A stretch of DNA of 40,037 bases from Pseudomonadota bacterium (GTDB taxonomy: Bacteria; Pseudomonadota; Gammaproteobacteria; Burkholderiales; JAJZQI01). The position numbers were made by a program, and so were the translations under genes. Positions 16,120-26,804 of the stretch are shown one piece after another; within the stretch, counting starts at the first letter, position 1, and each line of letters begins with the position of its first letter. The DNA lies in the NCBI GenBank assembly GCA_021851875.1, contig JAJZQI010000009.1, positions 1-40,037 of the forward strand, in the 5' to 3' direction. The notes beneath the pieces were generated by a model. It ran no database searches, was not told the origin of the DNA, and worked only from the letters and a program-made list of their open reading frames with translations.

Positions 16120-16138
16120 GAAACGGCAAGGAAGAGAG

Positions 16139-16522
16139 ATGGCGCGAAAAGAGCTGGCACGCATTCTATATGCCGAGGATGAACCCGATATTCAGACGGT
16201 TGCCCGGTTGGCATTGGAAATGGTCGGGGGATTTACCGTAAAAATGTGTGATAACGGGCAGGCATTGCTGCAGGCCTACGCTGATTTTGTGCCAGACCTG
16301 ATCATGCTGGACGTGATGATGCCCGGCCTTGACGGTCCGGCGACGCTGGCTGCCTTGCGTGAGCGTGACGTGGATATTCCGGTGGTATTTATGACCGCCA
16401 AAGTGCAGCCGCAGGAGATCGAGGCGTTCAAGCAAATGGGCGCGCTGGATGTGATCGCCAAACCGTTTGATCCCATGCAGCTGGCCCAGCAGGTCCGCTC
16501 CATCTGGGAAAAACAAGGGTAA
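16139..16522 (+). CDS. Stand-alone CheY-like response regulator
   Basis: A 127-residue single REC domain with no output domain. The acidic pocket is E13-D14, the phospho-acceptor D58 is in LIMLDVMMPGLDG, the switch T86 is in FMTAK, and the conserved K108 is in IAKPF. It is more divergent than the CheY in the chemotaxis cluster. ATG 16139 has AAGGAAGAGAG upstream, which favours this over the longer open frame. The Hpt-REC-REC-GGDEF gene follows 5 bp later, so this receiver may give or take phosphate from that protein's Hpt domain. Confidence 0.92.
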   Translation: MARKELARILYAEDEPDIQTVARLALEMVGGFTVKMCDNGQALLQAYADFVPDLIMLDVMMPGLDGPATLAALRERDVDIPVVFMTAKVQPQEIEAFKQMGALDVIAKPFDPMQLAQQVRSIWEKQG

Positions 16523-16527
16523 GTCAA

Positions 16528-18258
16528 TTGCAAACACCCAATATGCAAGATTTGTTGCGGCAATTGTCGCAGGATTTTGCCAGGCAATTGCCGGAAAAGC
16601 TGCAGGAAGTCGCCGCCATGTTGCAACACATGCAGGCGACCAATGCCTTTGGCCAGGACGTGTTCAAACTTTACCGTGCAGTACACAGCCTGACGGGGTC
16701 GGGCGCCACCTTCGGCATGCCGCAGGTCAGTACTTGCGCGCGGGCGCTTGAGCTGCAGCTGCGGGGCTTGTCCGAATCGGATAAGCCGGCTGACCGGGCG
16801 TTGTGGCAGGCGATTGAGAGCGATTTTTCGGCTTTGCGACAGGCGGCCGATGTGGCCATCACGTCATGGGCAAATATGGAGGCGAGCAAATCCTCGGCGA
16901 TTAAGAGCCCGGTTCCGGCCGCTGCGGTTGCAGAGGGGGCCGAAGGGGCGGTGAGTGCCAAAGGCCAGTCACGCACGCTGGTTCTGGTCGAGGATGACGT
17001 GGCTCTGGCCAGAACGCTGACGAGTCAACTGGAACTGTATGGCTACAAGGTCGCCATGGCCTATTCTGCCGCAGAAGTGAATGTCATGCTGAAGCAGGAA
17101 ATGCCGCTGGCGCTGCTGATCGATATCATGCTGCCGCATGACGTCAACGGCGGGTTCAGGCTGGCGCGCGGCATCGACCAGGAATCGCGGCGGCACGTTC
17201 CGATGATTTTCATGTCGGCACGGCATGATTTGCAGGCCCGGCTGGAGTCTGTCCGGTGCGGCGCCGATGCATTCTTCGTCAAGCCCATTGACATAACTCA
17301 TCTGACCGATTTGCTGGAGAGCTATCTGGGCGACAGCCAGGCGGAGGCTTGCCGGGTACTGATTGTGGAAGATTCCGAGGTGCAGGCGACGCTGTATTCG
17401 GAAACCCTGCGCCATGCAGGCATTGAAACCGAGATATTGACCGATCCGATCCAGCTGGAGGGTGTGCTCAATCGCTTCATGCCCGAGCTGATTCTGATGG
17501 ATATGTATATGCCGGGTTGTACCGGCGAGGAATTGGCGCGGGTCATCCGGCAGCAGGAAGCCTTTGTCAGCGTGCCGATCGTTTTTCTGTCGGCGGAAAA
17601 GGATTTCGGCCGCCAACTGATGGCCATGACGTCGGGCGGTGATGATTTTCTGACCAAACCGATCGAGGCCGAGCATCTGATCCTGGCCATCAAGAACCGT
17701 GTGAACCGTTATCGCGTGCTGCGCAACCTGATGGAGCGCGACAGCCTGACCGGCTTGTTGCATCACACCAAGAGTAAGGAGCAGCTGGATATCGAACTGG
17801 CGCGCGCACAACGCACCCAGTATCCGCTGTCGCTGGCGATGATCGATCTGGACCTGTTCAAGCAGGTGAATGACCGCTATGGCCATCCGGTGGGTGACCG
17901 GGTGATCAAAAGTCTGGTGCAGTTGCTGCGCCAGCGCTTGCGTGTGACGGATATTATCGGCCGTTACGGCGGGGAAGAGTTTCTCGCAGTCTTTACAGAT
18001 ACGAGTGCCATTGCGGCTGCCAAGGTGCTCAATCAAATTCGCATCAGTTTTTCCCGCGTTGTGCAGTATGCCGGCGACATGAGCGAGTTTTACGTGACCT
18101 TCAGTGCCGGCATTGCCGAATATCCCATTACCGGCTCAACCGGCACCGACCTGATTCAGGCAGCCGATGAGGCGCTCTATCAGGCCAAGGCAAAGGGGCG
18201 CAACCGGATTGTCATTTCTGACAAGGAATCCGTCGATGGAGCAGGCAAACGGCCCTGA
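16528..18258 (+). CDS. Hpt-REC-REC-GGDEF protein (phosphorelay diguanylate cyclase)
   Basis: A 576-residue cytoplasmic protein. Residues 1-115 are an Hpt domain with H53 in AVHSLTGSGATFG. REC1 spans about 149-268 (D156/D157, D199, K252). REC2 spans about 275-392 (D325 in LILMDMYMPG, K377). A short helix then leads to a GGDEF domain (DSLTGLLHH at 405, GGEEF at 481-485), with an RVTD inhibitory site five residues before it. It can thus carry phosphate in His and Asp forms and make c-di-GMP. The start is TTG 16528 with AAGGGTAAG upstream; ATG 16543 lacks such a site. The neighbour on the opposite strand is the HsbR-like gene. Its N-terminal order matches that of the kinase at 34644. Confidence 0.92.
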   Translation: MQTPNMQDLLRQLSQDFARQLPEKLQEVAAMLQHMQATNAFGQDVFKLYRAVHSLTGSGATFGMPQVSTCARALELQLRGLSESDKPADRALWQAIESDFSALRQAADVAITSWANMEASKSSAIKSPVPAAAVAEGAEGAVSAKGQSRTLVLVEDDVALARTLTSQLELYGYKVAMAYSAAEVNVMLKQEMPLALLIDIMLPHDVNGGFRLARGIDQESRRHVPMIFMSARHDLQARLESVRCGADAFFVKPIDITHLTDLLESYLGDSQAEACRVLIVEDSEVQATLYSETLRHAGIETEILTDPIQLEGVLNRFMPELILMDMYMPGCTGEELARVIRQQEAFVSVPIVFLSAEKDFGRQLMAMTSGGDDFLTKPIEAEHLILAIKNRVNRYRVLRNLMERDSLTGLLHHTKSKEQLDIELARAQRTQYPLSLAMIDLDLFKQVNDRYGHPVGDRVIKSLVQLLRQRLRVTDIIGRYGGEEFLAVFTDTSAIAAAKVLNQIRISFSRVVQYAGDMSEFYVTFSAGIAEYPITGSTGTDLIQAADEALYQAKAKGRNRIVISDKESVDGAGKRP

Positions 18259-18269
18259 TTGGCGTCGCG

Positions 18270-20003
18270 TCAGCTGCAGCGGTATACGGCGACGACTTCG
18301 CTGCCATTGTTGCGAAATTCCAGCTTTTCACACATTGAGCGGGTCAGCATGATACCCCGCCCGTGCGGCTGTTCGGGGTGGGCTTCGAGCGCTTTGAGCA
18401 GTCCGACATGATCAAAACCCGCGCCGCTGTCCTTGACGTCGATACGGATCAGTTCCGCGTCCTGCTCGTTCAGCGCTTCAATGCCGATCTGGATAGACCC
18501 TTCCTGCAGATCGTGCAGCCGTTGTTCGCGCTCGTGTAAGTACTTCTCGAATCCTTCCGGGGCTTCCTTCAGACTGGAATTCAGGCGTAGAACGCCATGA
18601 TCCAGCGCATTGTTGAATAATTCGGACAAAATCAGATGCAAGGGGGCGGTGTGTTCGGCCGAGGTGTCGATCCGCTCCAAAATGGCGGTGATCGTCGGCA
18701 CGATGTCCAGACTGCGCAACTGATTGATATGGAAGCTGAAGCTCATATTCCATCGCTGCACGGGACGAATCGTCTGCGGCGTAGTGGCGCGTGATCTTGC
18801 CGGTCGCGGCTTGATGGAAGCCACAGGCGATTGGCTTTCCAGCGAAAGCAGCAGAATGGAAATGTCATCATGCGCCTTCTTTTCCTGGCCCAAGTGCTGC
18901 CGCAGGCGGGTTTGGATGGTTGCCAGGCGCTCCTCGGGTTTGGCGCGCAGGGCGTGTTCAATACGCTCATCGCCGAATTGTTCGCCCGACGCGCTTTCGG
19001 CTTCCGACAAGCCGTCGGAGGAGAGAAAGATGCTGGCGGATTTGTTGTACGGCAAGAGGTCCACCCGGCTGCTGAACAGTTCCTCGGGCATGATGCCGAG
19101 CGGCGGGTGCTGCGATTGGCAGCGCTCCAGTACAGCGCCCTCCTGGTCCAGCATCAGGACTGAGGGCGCTCCGCCGTTCCACACTTCGACCAGATTGCGC
19201 TGGGGGTCGATGCACACCATGGCGCAGGCGATAAAGCGGTCGAGCGGCATCAGCCGACGCATCTTGCGGTTGATTTCGGTGGCGATGGTGCCGACCGGAA
19301 AGCCGTGGTTCGCCATGGTTTGGAACACTTCGGCGGCCGGAAAGACATTCAGGGCGGCGGCGAGGCCGTGGCCGGTGGCGTCGGCCAGCATGGCATACAG
19401 CGAGCCGTTATGAGAGCGCACGGCGGTAATCAGATCGCCGGAAAACTTGCCCGCGGGGGCCAGCCAGTGCTGTACGGCCGGGTCATGCAAACCCGGCGTT
19501 TCCGTCATGTGCTCCATCAGATGGCCGCCGAGCAGGGCTTCTTCTTCGGCCTTGAAGTAGGCATTGGAAAGCTCTTCCGCCTTTTCGCGGATTTGCCGCT
19601 GCAGGCCGGCGATACGCTGCATGGCGCGAATTTTGGCATTGAGCACGACCAGGTTGACCGGTTTGGCCAGGTAGTCATCTCCGCCCGACTCGAGCCCTTT
19701 GACCAGATCCTCGTCACTGCTGAGGGCGGACAGAAAAATGACCGGCACCCAGTGGTCGGGGTGGGCTTCGCGAATTTTGCGGCAGGCTTCGTAGCCGTCC
19801 AGCTCGGGCATCAGCACATCCAGCAGCACCAGATCGGGCCGTTCGCGGCTGAACAGCTCGACTGCTTCCCGCCCGTTGTGGGCCTGAATGGCAATGTGGC
19901 CGAGCTTCTCGATGAAGCTGCACAGCAAAATCAGATTCAGGTCGGTGTCGTCGGCAACCAGAATCCGCAGGACGGCGGCGTTTTGCGCAAACGTGCCGCT
20001 CAT
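18270..20003 (-). CDS. HsbR/RsbU-like response regulator: REC-PP2C phosphatase-HATPase anti-sigma kinase
   Basis: A 577-residue protein. REC spans about 12-130 (D18/D19, D62 in LVLLDVLMPELDG, K115). A coiled coil spans 130-160. The PP2C/SpoIIE phosphatase spans about 165-390, with metal ligands D190, D208 (LADATGHG), D330 and D380. A GHKL kinase domain follows (N-box ELFNNALDHG at 461-470, then DVKDSGAGFD and GRGIMLTRSM). Phosphatase and kinase in one chain is the HsbR architecture of Pseudomonas, where phosphorylation of REC decides whether the STAS partner HsbA is phosphorylated or dephosphorylated. The STAS gene directly upstream overlaps it by 4 bp (ATGA), which supports this role. Confidence 0.9.
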   Translation of the reverse strand: MSGTFAQNAAVLRILVADDTDLNLILLCSFIEKLGHIAIQAHNGREAVELFSRERPDLVLLDVLMPELDGYEACRKIREAHPDHWVPVIFLSALSSDEDLVKGLESGGDDYLAKPVNLVVLNAKIRAMQRIAGLQRQIREKAEELSNAYFKAEEEALLGGHLMEHMTETPGLHDPAVQHWLAPAGKFSGDLITAVRSHNGSLYAMLADATGHGLAAALNVFPAAEVFQTMANHGFPVGTIATEINRKMRRLMPLDRFIACAMVCIDPQRNLVEVWNGGAPSVLMLDQEGAVLERCQSQHPPLGIMPEELFSSRVDLLPYNKSASIFLSSDGLSEAESASGEQFGDERIEHALRAKPEERLATIQTRLRQHLGQEKKAHDDISILLLSLESQSPVASIKPRPARSRATTPQTIRPVQRWNMSFSFHINQLRSLDIVPTITAILERIDTSAEHTAPLHLILSELFNNALDHGVLRLNSSLKEAPEGFEKYLHEREQRLHDLQEGSIQIGIEALNEQDAELIRIDVKDSGAGFDHVGLLKALEAHPEQPHGRGIMLTRSMCEKLEFRNNGSEVVAVYRCS

Positions 20004-20305
20004 TGCAAAGTGAAGACCCGATCAAGGTGCGCCACTGCCAACACTTGCCGTACCGTGCCCTGGCAATTGCCGAGCACGACGGATTTGCCGGCCGCCTTGC
20101 AGCGCTCGTTGAGCAGCAACAGCATGCCAAGCGCCGAACTGTCGATATAGTTGACCTGCCCCAGATCGATGACCAGGCCTTTCACCTTGGCGTTGTTGAT
20201 CGCCTCGTCGGTCGTGGTGCGAAAATTGCGGTGGGCGGAAAAATCAAATCGCCCAGACAGGGCCAGATAGGCTGTTGTATCCGTGATACGGGTGGTGATG
20301 TCCAT
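20000..20305 (-). CDS. STAS-domain anti-sigma factor antagonist, HsbA-like
   Basis: A 101-residue single STAS domain. DLGQVNYIDSSALGMLLLLN contains the phosphorylatable serine (S56 or S57). In the partner-switch scheme the unphosphorylated form binds an anti-sigma factor or another target, and the downstream PP2C/kinase protein sets its state. The start at 20305 has a perfect GGAGG six bases upstream; the longer open frame to 20374 would cover it and adds a non-conserved leader. It follows cheB by 46 bp in the same direction, at the end of the chemotaxis operon. Confidence 0.92.
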   Translation of the reverse strand: MDITTRITDTTAYLALSGRFDFSAHRNFRTTTDEAINNAKVKGLVIDLGQVNYIDSSALGMLLLLNERCKAAGKSVVLGNCQGTVRQVLAVAHLDRVFTLQ

Positions 20306-20351
20306 TGTTTCCTCCAAATAAATCCTGCAATGCGGCGCGAATGAACAGTCG

Positions 20352-21428
20352 TCAGACGCGGAATGCCCGTCCATTTTTTGCCAGATGCGCCAATATTTTT
20401 TCTGTCATGCGCGGCAATGGGACGATTTCATCGACTCCGCCAACGGCAATGGCTTCCTTGGGCATGCCGAACACAACGCAGGTTTCTTCGTCCTGGGCGA
20501 AATTGTAGGCGCCTGCCTGTTTCATTTCCAGCATCCCCAATGCGCCATCCTTGCCCATGCCGGTCAAGATGACGCCAATGGCATTCGGCCCGGCATGGTT
20601 GGCGGCGGAGCGGAACAGCACATCGACGCTGGGGCGATGACGGTTGACCGGCGGCGCCTGGCTCAGTTCGGTCATGTAGTTGGCGCCGCTGCGCTTGAGC
20701 AGAAGATGCGAGTGCCCCGGCGCAATATAGGCATAGCCGGGCAGCACGCGCTCGCCGTGTTCGGCTTCCTTGACGGTGATTTTACAGAGGCTGTTCAGCC
20801 GCTCGGCAAACGATTTGGTGAAGTTTTCCGGCATATGCTGGGTCACCATGATGCCCGGGCTATCCGCCGGCATACGGGTGAGCACTTCTTTCAACGCTTC
20901 GGTCCCGCCGGTCGACGCGCCGATGATGATCAGCTTTTCGGTGGTGACAAAACGGTTCTTGATCGCCGGTAATACGGCATCGGCGGACAGCGGCGCTGTC
21001 ACTTTCGGCGGTTCAAGTTTGCGGATATGGGCCTTGGCGGCCGCCCGGATCTTGTCGGCAATTTCATCGCCGTAGGTTTGCATGCCGTTGGCGATGTCGA
21101 GTTTGGGCTTGGCGATAAAATCAACGGCACCCAGTTCCAGCGCCCGCAGGGTAATGTCGGAGCCCTTGGCGGTCAGCGATGAGATCATGATCACGGGGGT
21201 TGGGCGTAAGCGCATGAGTTTTTCCAGGAAATCGAGCCCGTCCATGCGCGGCATTTCCACGTCGAGCGTCAGCACGTCCGGGTTCAACTGCTTGATCAGT
21301 TCACGCGCAACGATCGGATCGGGAGCCACTCCAACCACTTCCATGTCAGGCTGACTGTTGATGATTTCCCGCATCAGGCTGCGTATCAGGGCGGAATCAT
21401 CGATGACCAGTACTTTTATTTTTGTCAT
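20352..21428 (-). CDS. cheB: Chemotaxis response regulator protein-glutamate methylesterase
   Basis: A 358-residue CheB. An N-terminal REC domain (D10/D11, D56 in [14 protein letters not shown]107) is joined to a C-terminal methylesterase/deamidase with the catalytic triad S172 (GASTGGTEA), H198 (TQHMP) and D294 (GMGKDGA). It removes methyl groups from chemoreceptors when phosphorylated by CheA. It lies 35 bp after cheD and before the STAS gene. Confidence 0.98.
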   Translation of the reverse strand: MTKIKVLVIDDSALIRSLMREIINSQPDMEVVGVAPDPIVARELIKQLNPDVLTLDVEMPRMDGLDFLEKLMRLRPTPVIMISSLTAKGSDITLRALELGAVDFIAKPKLDIANGMQTYGDEIADKIRAAAKAHIRKLEPPKVTAPLSADAVLPAIKNRFVTTEKLIIIGASTGGTEALKEVLTRMPADSPGIMVTQHMPENFTKSFAERLNSLCKITVKEAEHGERVLPGYAYIAPGHSHLLLKRSGANYMTELSQAPPVNRHRPSVDVLFRSAANHAGPNAIGVILTGMGKDGALGMLEMKQAGAYNFAQDEETCVVFGMPKEAIAVGGVDEIVPLPRMTEKILAHLAKNGRAFRV

Positions 21429-21463
21429 GTCATTTTAGCTGAAGCGCGCGCATAGGTTGGTGC

Positions 21464-22081
21464 TCAGGAAAAGAGTTCCACATCGCCTTCCACCTTGGAT
21501 ACCTGCAAGCGCGAACTGTATTCCTTCTCGCGTTCGATAATCGTATTGTTGTGTACGCTCTTGAGTTTCTTTACCAGCACCTTGCCTGTCGCAGGGAAAT
21601 AATAAATTTTGCGGGGGTAGATATCCAGCAGGTCGCGCGCCACCATGCGGATACCTTCCATTTTCAGATATTGCTCGACAAAGGCGGCATTCCTTTCCCC
21701 TACATTGGCCACGGTAAAACCGCGCAGCACTGCGCCCCCGCCGAACACTTTGGCTTCCAGGTTGGGGCGTTTGGCGCCCAGTTTGATCAACTGGTTGATC
21801 AGCATTTCCATGGCGTAGGTGCCGTAGCGGGCGGAGCTCGACAGGGGATTGCTCTGATCCGTGCCGGCATCGGGCAGCATGAAATGATTCATGCCGCCGA
21901 CGCCGCTTACCTTGTCGCGAATGCAGGCCGAGACGCAGGAACCCAATACGGTCACGAGCACCATGTCGCGGCCGGTGACATAGTATTCTCCCGGCAGAAT
22001 TTTGGCCGCTTCGATATTGAAGCTGCGGTCGAAATAGTGATTCGGCGCGAGGACTTCTTCGTAACCGTGTTCGCGGTTCAT
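21464..22081 (-). CDS. cheD: Chemoreceptor glutamine deamidase
   Basis: A 205-residue CheD. Catalytic C49 lies in VLGSCVSACIRD and H66 in GVGGMNHFMLP, and KVFGGGAVLRGFTVANVGERNAAF completes the family pattern. It deamidates receptor glutamines and in some species also modulates CheC-type phosphatases; no cheC or cheZ gene is seen here. Its ATG overlaps the end of cheR by 4 bp, so translation is coupled. Confidence 0.97.
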   Translation of the reverse strand: MNREHGYEEVLAPNHYFDRSFNIEAAKILPGEYYVTGRDMVLVTVLGSCVSACIRDKVSGVGGMNHFMLPDAGTDQSNPLSSSARYGTYAMEMLINQLIKLGAKRPNLEAKVFGGGAVLRGFTVANVGERNAAFVEQYLKMEGIRMVARDLLDIYPRKIYYFPATGKVLVKKLKSVHNNTIIEREKEYSSRLQVSKVEGDVELFS

Positions 22082-22950
22082 TTTGCGCCCCTGGCGTGGA
22101 GCGGGTGCGCAGGGTGCTTGTGGTGCTCGGCCAATTCGTAGACTGTGCGCCCGCGCAGGTGGAACAAGTCGCCCGCGTGATGGAAGCTTTCCGAGTGACC
22201 GGCAAACAACAACCCGTCATGACGCAACAAGGGGGCAAATTTTTTCAGAATGCTGTACTGCGTTTCCTTGTCGAAATAGATCATGACGTTGCGACAAAAG
22301 ATGATGTCGATGGGGCCGCGGATGGGCCAGTTGTTATCCAGCAGATTGATCTGGCGGAAGGTGATCAGGTCACGCAATTCCGGGCGTACTTTCACCATGC
22401 CCTCGTTGTTGCCGGTGCCCTTGAGAAAAAAGCGGCGGACTTTCTCCTCCGGCATTTTTTCCAGCCGTTCCAACGGGTACATACCTTCCTGGGCTTTTTT
22501 CAGCACATTGGTGTCGAGGTCCGATGCCAGGATGCGCACCGGCGGTGTGTAACTGTTGTACGCTTCGACGGCCGTCATGGCGATGGAGTAGGGCTCTTCG
22601 CCGGTAGACGAGGCCGAGCACCAGATGACGACTTCGTGGCCATGGCCATGGTGCCGAAGGTAATCGGCCAGAATGGGGAAATGGTGCGGTTCGCGGAAAA
22701 AGGAGGTCAGGTTGGTGGTCAGGGAATTGACGAACGCTTCCCATTCCTTTTCGTTGTTCGATTCCAGCAGGACCAGATACTGAGCGAAGGTCTGCATGTT
22801 GTTGGCGCGCAGCCGCCGGGCGAGCCGGCTGTATACCATGTCCTGTTTGGCATCGGATAAATTGATGCCGGCATGCGCATAAATGAGTTTGCGCACCTTT
22901 TCAAAATCCTGCTTTGTGAAATGAAATTCACGCTCAGGTTTCAGTTCCAT
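22078..22950 (-). CDS. cheR: Chemotaxis protein methyltransferase
   Basis: A 290-residue CheR. A helical N-terminal domain (FEKVRKLIYAHAGINLSDAK, LTTNLTSFFRE) precedes the SAM-binding fold with VVIWCSASSTGEEPYSIAM, RILASDLDTNVL and DIIFCRNVMIYFDKETQ. It methylates receptor glutamates. Both large receptors upstream end in a W-x-x-F pentapeptide that can tether it. The C-terminal tail is His-rich (HHKHPAHPLHARGAK), which is unusual but may be only a spacer. Confidence 0.98.
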   Translation of the reverse strand: MELKPEREFHFTKQDFEKVRKLIYAHAGINLSDAKQDMVYSRLARRLRANNMQTFAQYLVLLESNNEKEWEAFVNSLTTNLTSFFREPHHFPILADYLRHHGHGHEVVIWCSASSTGEEPYSIAMTAVEAYNSYTPPVRILASDLDTNVLKKAQEGMYPLERLEKMPEEKVRRFFLKGTGNNEGMVKVRPELRDLITFRQINLLDNNWPIRGPIDIIFCRNVMIYFDKETQYSILKKFAPLLRHDGLLFAGHSESFHHAGDLFHLRGRTVYELAEHHKHPAHPLHARGAK

Positions 22951-22969
22951 GCGGCTCTTTCAAACTGGA

Positions 22970-25900
22970 TCAGAACTCGGCCCATTCGTCATCGCCGTTG
23001 GTCGATGGCGGTGGGGTCAGTTTTGGCCGGCTTTGCGGCGCCGGCCGAGTTGTTGCAGCAGCGTGATGGCCGAGTGCGGGCGCCGCTTTGGTCAACTGCA
23101 TGCCGCTGCTGAGCTTGAATTGGGCGACCGCCTCGGTCAATTGCAGCGCCTGCTCCTGCAGCGATTCGGCGGCGGCAGCCGCCTCCTCGACCAGGGCGGC
23201 GTTTTGCTGGGTGGTTTCATCCATCTGGGTAATGGCCAGATTCACCTGTTCGATGCCGGCAGATTGCTCGACGGAAGCAGAGGAGACTTCGCTCATGATG
23301 TCAGTCACCAGCTTGATGGAGGTGACGATTTCCTCCATGGATTGCCCTGCCTGTTCGACTTGTTTGCTGCCGTTGCTGACTTTTTCCACCGAATTGTTGA
23401 TCAGCTCCTTGATTTCCTTGGCGGCGGCGGCGGAACGCTGCGCCAGGCTGCGCACCTCACCGGCCACCACGGCGAAGCCGCGGCCCTGCTCGCCGGCACG
23501 AGCCGCTTCCACCGCAGCGTTGAGGGCGAGAATATTGGTTTGGAAGGCAATGCCGTCGATGACGGAAATGATGTCGACAATCTTGCGGCTGGATTCGTTG
23601 ATTTCACCCATGGTCTGGATGACTGTGCCGACTACATCGCCGCCCTTGGTGGCGATGTCCGAGGTGCTGCGGGCAAGCGTGTTGGCTTGCTTGGCGTTGT
23701 CGGCGTTCTGTTTTACCGTGCCGGTCAATTCTTCCATGCTGGAGGCGGTTTCTTCCAGACTGGACGCCTGCTGCTCGGTGCGGCTGGACAGGTCGCTGTT
23801 GCCGGCGGCGATTTCCTTCGATGCCGTGGTAATGGCATCGGTCGAGGCTTTGATCTGACCGACGATATTGCGCAGGTTCTCGGCCGTGGCATTGGCGTCG
23901 TCCTTCAATTTGCCGAACGTGCCGGCAAAATCGCGCTCGATGCTCTGCGTCAGGTCGCCTTTTGCCAGCGCGTCGAGCATGCGGGCAATTTCTGTCAGGC
24001 CGCTGTCGGCTTCTTCCATCAGGGTGTTGATGTTTTCGCCCAGCAGCTTGAAGAAACCGTCCTTGCCGGCCATTTCGATACGTTTGGTGAAATCGCCCTG
24101 GGCGGCGGAGCCGACGATTTCCGCCACTTCTTTTTCGACTTTCACTTCTTCGGTACGGTCCTGCCATTCCACCACCGAGCCCAGACGCTCGCCCTGATCA
24201 TTGATCACCGGGTTGGCGGTCAGTGCGAAGGTGCGGCCGGAGATCGTGATCTGTGTGTGATAGGTGCTGGTGAACGTGGACAGCAGCTGCGCCTGGTGGG
24301 CCGGGTTTTTGTGGAAGCCATCGATATTGGTGCCGACCAGTTTTTCGCTCGAGAAATTCGGCAGCGCCTTGCGTAAATCCGCTTCGGCATGACGCAGCAT
24401 GTCGGTAACCGCGCGGTTGACGTAAATGATTTCGCGTGCCGGATTGGCGATCATGACATTGGAGCTGACGTTGTCCAGGGCGATACGGATACGCAGGTTC
24501 TCTTGGGCCACCTTGAGCTGGGCTTCGACGGCGGCGCGCTCGCGCTCTTCCGCCGCCAGTTTTTCGCTGATGTCGGCCCATTCGACTACGGCGCCAAGCC
24601 GCTCGCCGGTGTCTGTGAACACCGGGTTGGCCACCAGGGCAAAGGTGCGGGGACCGATCCTGATTGGCGTTGCGTAGGTGCTGCTCAGCCGGCTGAGCAG
24701 GCCGCGCTGGTGGGCCGGGTTTTTGTGGAAGCTGTCGATGTTCACGCCCAGCAGCTTGTCGGCATTGAAGTCGGGCAGTTGCTGGCGGATGTCGCTTTCC
24801 GCCGCCTTGAGCATTTTTTGCACCGAGGGGTTGATGTAAACGATATTGAAGTTGTTGTCGGCGATCATTACGCCGGTGGACACGTTATCCAGCGCGATCT
24901 TGACGCGCAGCGATTCCTGCCCGAGCCGGTTTGATTCGGCGATGTCGAAGCCCAGTTTGCTTTCCAGCGAACGGAAGGACTGGATCATCTCGGCGATTTC
25001 ATCGTTACGCTCGGCATAGATGTTTTCGCCTGTGCTGCCCTGGGCGATGCGCGCGATATTGCGCGCGATGCGCTGCAGCGGGGTCACGACGGCGCGGTAC
25101 AGCCGGTTGGCGAAGAGGATGACAAAAATGAGCGTCAGGATGCCGATGACAATGCTGCTTTGCTGGGTAAAGCGGCTGAGATCCTGTGCCTTTTTGTGGT
25201 CCTCGGTGGCCACCCGCATTTGCAATTCAAGCAGCTTGTCGGCGGTGTCGTGCGCCTGTTTGTACAGCGGCAGGGCGACATTGCGCTGGGTTTGCAGTTC
25301 TTCGTCAAACTGACCGGCTTCGGCTTGGGCAATGGCCTGTTGCACCCCCCGCGTCTGGAACTGCGTCAGCTCCTGTTCGAACTGCTTGGCCAGCTGGGTT
25401 TCTGCCGGCGATAGATGAGTGGCGCGGTATTGCTGCCAGATCTCGTCGATGGATGCCTTGGAAGCACGGATTTTATCGGTGTGATAACTCGGCGGATGGG
25501 TGTGTACGCTTGAAATGGTCCGGCTGGGGTCGTGCTGGTTGAGCTCGCCCAGCTGGCGGTATTCCTCGGTAATGGCGCTCTTGATGTCGGCCAGCTGCTT
25601 CATCGGCACAATGCGGTCGGTGTAGATCGATTGCGTGATGCTGTCGAACCGGTTCATGGCATACATGCTGATGCCGATGAGCACAACAAAAATGACGGCG
25701 TTCAGGCTTGCCATGGCGGTCAGGCGCGAACGGATGGAGATATTTCCCAGCCAGCCGCGCAGACCGGTATGGACGATCCGGCCCTGTTCGACTTTGAGGC
25801 CGTGCGCCTTGCCGTCGCGGAACAGTTTGTAGGCGGCGGAGGCCGCTTCGATTTGCGCGCGCGTGGCTTTTTTGCGGACGGACACATAACCGATAACCTG

Positions 25901-26218
25901 GCCGCCTTCCAGCAACGGGGTGGCGGTCGCCTCCACCCAATAGAAGTCGCCGTTTTTGCAACGGTTCTTGACGATGCCGGTCCAGGATTTTTCCGCCTTC
26001 AGGTGGCGCCACATGTCTGCATACGCCTCGGGCGGCATGTCCGGGTGGCGCACGATATTGTGTGGCTGGCCGAGCAGTTCGTCTTCGGTGAAACCGCTGA
26101 TACGGATAAAGGCCGGATTGATGTAGGTGATCCGGCCCTTCAGATCGGTTTTGGAAACAATTTGCTCGCCATCGAGCAGTTCGTGTTCTATCGCGGTAAC
26201 AGGCATGTTCAGGCGCAT
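22970..26218 (-). CDS. Membrane chemoreceptor with Aer-type PAS and two FHKNPxHQ PAS modules
   Basis: A 1082-residue receptor. Residues 10-115 form an Aer-like PAS ([41 protein letters not shown]). TM1 is at about 168-187, a periplasmic helical region extends to about 345, TM2 follows ([18 protein letters not shown]), then a HAMP segment. Two tandem PAS modules each carry FHKNPAHQ and end in VVEW. The cytoplasmic signalling hairpin holds [20 protein letters not shown]. The chain ends in EWAEF, a CheR/CheB docking pentapeptide. GGGAGAG lies 6 nt before the ATG. Its last 500 residues are closely related to the soluble receptor at 26805. Confidence 0.95.
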   Translation of the reverse strand: MRLNMPVTAIEHELLDGEQIVSKTDLKGRITYINPAFIRISGFTEDELLGQPHNIVRHPDMPPEAYADMWRHLKAEKSWTGIVKNRCKNGDFYWVEATATPLLEGGQVIGYVSVRKKATRAQIEAASAAYKLFRDGKAHGLKVEQGRIVHTGLRGWLGNISIRSRLTAMASLNAVIFVVLIGISMYAMNRFDSITQSIYTDRIVPMKQLADIKSAITEEYRQLGELNQHDPSRTISSVHTHPPSYHTDKIRASKASIDEIWQQYRATHLSPAETQLAKQFEQELTQFQTRGVQQAIAQAEAGQFDEELQTQRNVALPLYKQAHDTADKLLELQMRVATEDHKKAQDLSRFTQQSSIVIGILTLIFVILFANRLYRAVVTPLQRIARNIARIAQGSTGENIYAERNDEIAEMIQSFRSLESKLGFDIAESNRLGQESLRVKIALDNVSTGVMIADNNFNIVYINPSVQKMLKAAESDIRQQLPDFNADKLLGVNIDSFHKNPAHQRGLLSRLSSTYATPIRIGPRTFALVANPVFTDTGERLGAVVEWADISEKLAAEERERAAVEAQLKVAQENLRIRIALDNVSSNVMIANPAREIIYVNRAVTDMLRHAEADLRKALPNFSSEKLVGTNIDGFHKNPAHQAQLLSTFTSTYHTQITISGRTFALTANPVINDQGERLGSVVEWQDRTEEVKVEKEVAEIVGSAAQGDFTKRIEMAGKDGFFKLLGENINTLMEEADSGLTEIARMLDALAKGDLTQSIERDFAGTFGKLKDDANATAENLRNIVGQIKASTDAITTASKEIAAGNSDLSSRTEQQASSLEETASSMEELTGTVKQNADNAKQANTLARSTSDIATKGGDVVGTVIQTMGEINESSRKIVDIISVIDGIAFQTNILALNAAVEAARAGEQGRGFAVVAGEVRSLAQRSAAAAKEIKELINNSVEKVSNGSKQVEQAGQSMEEIVTSIKLVTDIMSEVSSASVEQSAGIEQVNLAITQMDETTQQNAALVEEAAAAAESLQEQALQLTEAVAQFKLSSGMQLTKAAPALGHHAAATTRPAPQSRPKLTPPPSTNGDDEWAEF

Positions 26219-26258
26219 AGGGCTCTCCCGGTGCGGGTCGGTGTTGCTTTAAGCAGGG

Positions 26259-26756
26259 TCAGGCAAGCGCCTCATCCATTAATTGCATGTCTGCGCTGGT
26301 CATCAGCTTTTCAATATCGGTCAGAATGATCATCCGGTTGTCCAGCGTGCCGAGCCCCATCAGGTACTGCGTATCCATGGTGGAGCCGAATTCGGGGGCG
26401 GGGCGAATTTGTTCCTGGGTCATGGTGATGACGTCGGAGACGCCGTCCACCACAATGCCGACAATCCGCTGGGCGACATTGAGTATGATCACCACGGTGA
26501 ACTGGTTGTATTCGACGTTACCCAGATTGAATTTGATACGCATGTCGACGATCGGCACGATGACGCCGCGCAGATTAATCACCCCCTTGATGAAATCCGG
26601 CGCGTTGGCGATTTTGGTGACGGCATCGTAGCCGCGGATTTCCTGTACTTTCAGAATATCAATGCCGTATTCCTCATTGCCCAGGGTGAACGTGAGAAAT
26701 TCTCTGGCCCCCGCCTCGGCGGCCTGGGTGTTCAACATGTCTTGTGCGGCTTGCAT
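26259..26756 (-). CDS. cheW: Chemotaxis coupling protein
   Basis: A 165-residue CheW adaptor that joins chemoreceptors to CheA. Markers are [49 protein letters not shown] and the closing [10 protein letters not shown]. It lies between the two large receptor genes in the same orientation, so the stoichiometry of arrays built from both is probably co-regulated. Confidence 0.98.
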   Translation of the reverse strand: MQAAQDMLNTQAAEAGAREFLTFTLGNEEYGIDILKVQEIRGYDAVTKIANAPDFIKGVINLRGVIVPIVDMRIKFNLGNVEYNQFTVVIILNVAQRIVGIVVDGVSDVITMTQEQIRPAPEFGSTMDTQYLMGLGTLDNRMIILTDIEKLMTSADMQLMDEALA

Positions 26757-26804
26757 GGTGTGCTCCTTGCCGGCATGGCCGGTATATCCGGTTGCTGGCG
26801 TCGA

